Origin: Betaproteobacteria bacterium UBA2293
Lineage (GTDB): Bacteria; Pseudomonadota; Gammaproteobacteria; Burkholderiales; Rhodocyclaceae
DNA: 6,766 nucleotides
Assembly: GCA_002345845.1 (NCBI GenBank)
Contig: DDWF01000164.1
Location: 1 to 6,766, forward strand
Direction: 5' to 3'
Part shown: positions 5,841-6,766 of the stretch, piece after piece
Layout of the letters: every line of letters starts with the position of its first letter
Position numbering within the stretch: position 1 is the stretch's first letter
The notes under the pieces: generated by a model
What the model saw: only the letters and a program-made list of their open reading frames with translations
Told to the model about the DNA's origin: nothing
Database searches by the model: none
Made by a program: the position numbers and the translations under genes

Positions 5841-6766
5841 TCAGGCATCGAGCAGGATACGCAGCATCCGGCGCAGCGGCTCGGCGGCGCCCCACAGCAA
5901 CTGGTCACCGCAAGTGAAAGCAGCCAGGTATTCCGGCCCCATGGCCATCTTGTGCAGACGACCAACCGGCACGGTCAGCGTGCCGGTGACGGCCGCCGGC
6001 GTCAGTTCGCGCTCGGAGATCTCGCGATCATTCGGCACCACCTTGGCCCACGGGTTGGCCTTGGCCAGCATGTCGCTGATTTCGTCGATCGGCACGTCCT
6101 TCTTCAGCTTGATGGTCAGCGCCTGGCTGTGGCAGCGCATGGCGCCGATACGGACGCACAGCCCGTCGATCGGAATCGAACCGGCGGAACGGAAAGCCGG
6201 GCGGCCGAGGATTTTGTTGCACTCGGCGCCACCCTTCCACTCTTCCTTGGACTGGCCATTTTCGTAGGGCACGTCAATCCACGGGATCAGCGAACCGGCC
6301 AGCGGCGTATTGCGGAAGTTCTTCTTCGGGAAGGCATCCGAACGGATGGTCTCGGCCACCTTGCGATCGATGTCGAGAATGGCCGAAGCCGGATCTGCCA
6401 GCAGGTCGGCCACGGACGAATGGATGGCCCCCATTTGCGCGATCAGTTCGCGCATGTTCTGTGCACCGGCGCCGGAAGCAGCCTGGTAGGTCATCGACGT
6501 TGCCCATTCGATCAGGTCGTTCTGGAACAGGCCACCGAGGCCCATCAGCATCAGCGAAACGGTGCAGTTGCCGCCGATCCAGTTCTTGCCACCCTTGGTC
6601 AGCGCGTCCTTGATCACAGGCATGTTGACCGGGTCGAGAATGATCACGGCGTCGTCGGCCATGCGCAGCGCCGAGGCGGCATCGATCCAGTGACCGTTCC
6701 AGCCGGCAGCACGCAGCTTGGTGAAGACCTCCTTGGTGTAGTCGCCACCCTGGCAGGTGATGATGA
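5841..6766 (-). CDS. asd: Aspartate-semialdehyde dehydrogenase, C-terminal 307 residues (gene runs off the right edge)
   Basis: Asd reduces L-aspartyl-4-phosphate to L-aspartate-4-semialdehyde with NADPH, the branch-point step for lysine/diaminopimelate, methionine and threonine synthesis in the cytoplasm. The frame is open from 6766 ([14 protein letters not shown]...) to TGA at 5841-5843. It lacks about 65 N-terminal residues, including the nucleotide-binding GxxGxxG, compared with the ~370-residue family. Key residues are the catalytic Cys in [11 protein letters not shown] (codon 6564-6566) and the substrate Arg and catalytic His in [10 protein letters not shown] (His codon 6129-6131). This is the Gram-negative E. 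coli-type Asd, recognisable by [17 protein letters not shown] and by LDPVNM upstream. The ATG at 6660-6662 is internal and not the start. A strong terminator follows. Confidence 0.97.
   Translation of the reverse strand, partial: IITCQGGDYTKEVFTKLRAAGWNGHWIDAASALRMADDAVIILDPVNMPVIKDALTKGGKNWIGGNCTVSLMLMGLGGLFQNDLIEWATSMTYQAASGAGAQNMRELIAQMGAIHSSVADLLADPASAILDIDRKVAETIRSDAFPKKNFRNTPLAGSLIPWIDVPYENGQSKEEWKGGAECNKILGRPAFRSAGSIPIDGLCVRIGAMRCHSQALTIKLKKDVPIDEISDMLAKANPWAKVVPNDREISERELTPAAVTGTLTVPVGRLHKMAMGPEYLAAFTCGDQLLWGAAEPLRRMLRILLDA

Overview
The window is a compact, GC-rich stretch of bacterial chromosome with every convincing gene on the minus strand. In transcription order (right to left) these are: asd (3' part), fimV, a small membrane protein resembling the T component of ECF transporters (CbiQ/EcfT-like), truA, trpF and trpB (5' part). 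The gene set and order (asd, fimV, truA, trpF, trpB), the TrpB and Asd protein types and the base composition suggest a betaproteobacterium, most likely of the Rhodocyclales (Dechloromonas/Azoarcus-like). That assignment rests on remembered gene order and sequence feel, not on a search.

Right part (5841-6766): the C-terminal 307 residues of aspartate-semialdehyde dehydrogenase, with catalytic Cys and His visible. Next comes a 157-base AT-richer gap containing a textbook intrinsic terminator for asd (12-bp stem, 4-base loop, T run). Middle (2531-5683): a complete 1050-residue FimV. It starts at GTG and has, in order, a signal peptide, FimV N-terminal domain, LysM domain, coiled coil, Pro/Ala/Glu-rich wall-spanning stretch, one membrane helix, a long acidic cytoplasmic linker with degenerate repeats, and the C-terminal TPR-like FimV domain.

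Left part (1-2468): four genes with no spacing. A perfect 12-bp hairpin follows fimV and sits directly before the ribosome binding site of the CbiQ-like gene, which starts at TTG. The CbiQ-like gene and truA share ATGA, truA and trpF share ATGA, and trpF overlaps trpB by 14 bases. The four are therefore probably one translationally coupled operon. It joins a membrane protein of unknown role, tRNA pseudouridylation and the third and last steps of tryptophan synthesis (trpE, G, D, C and A are not in the window; trpA probably lies just beyond position 1).

No mobile element, CRISPR array, tRNA, rRNA or clear foreign island was seen. This is mostly an ordinary housekeeping region. The items that most deserve a second look are the orphan ECF T-like protein without recognisable coupling motifs, the hairpin at its start, and the repeated Thr-centred motifs and C8 tract in fimV. 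I did not find a convincing new multi-gene system.
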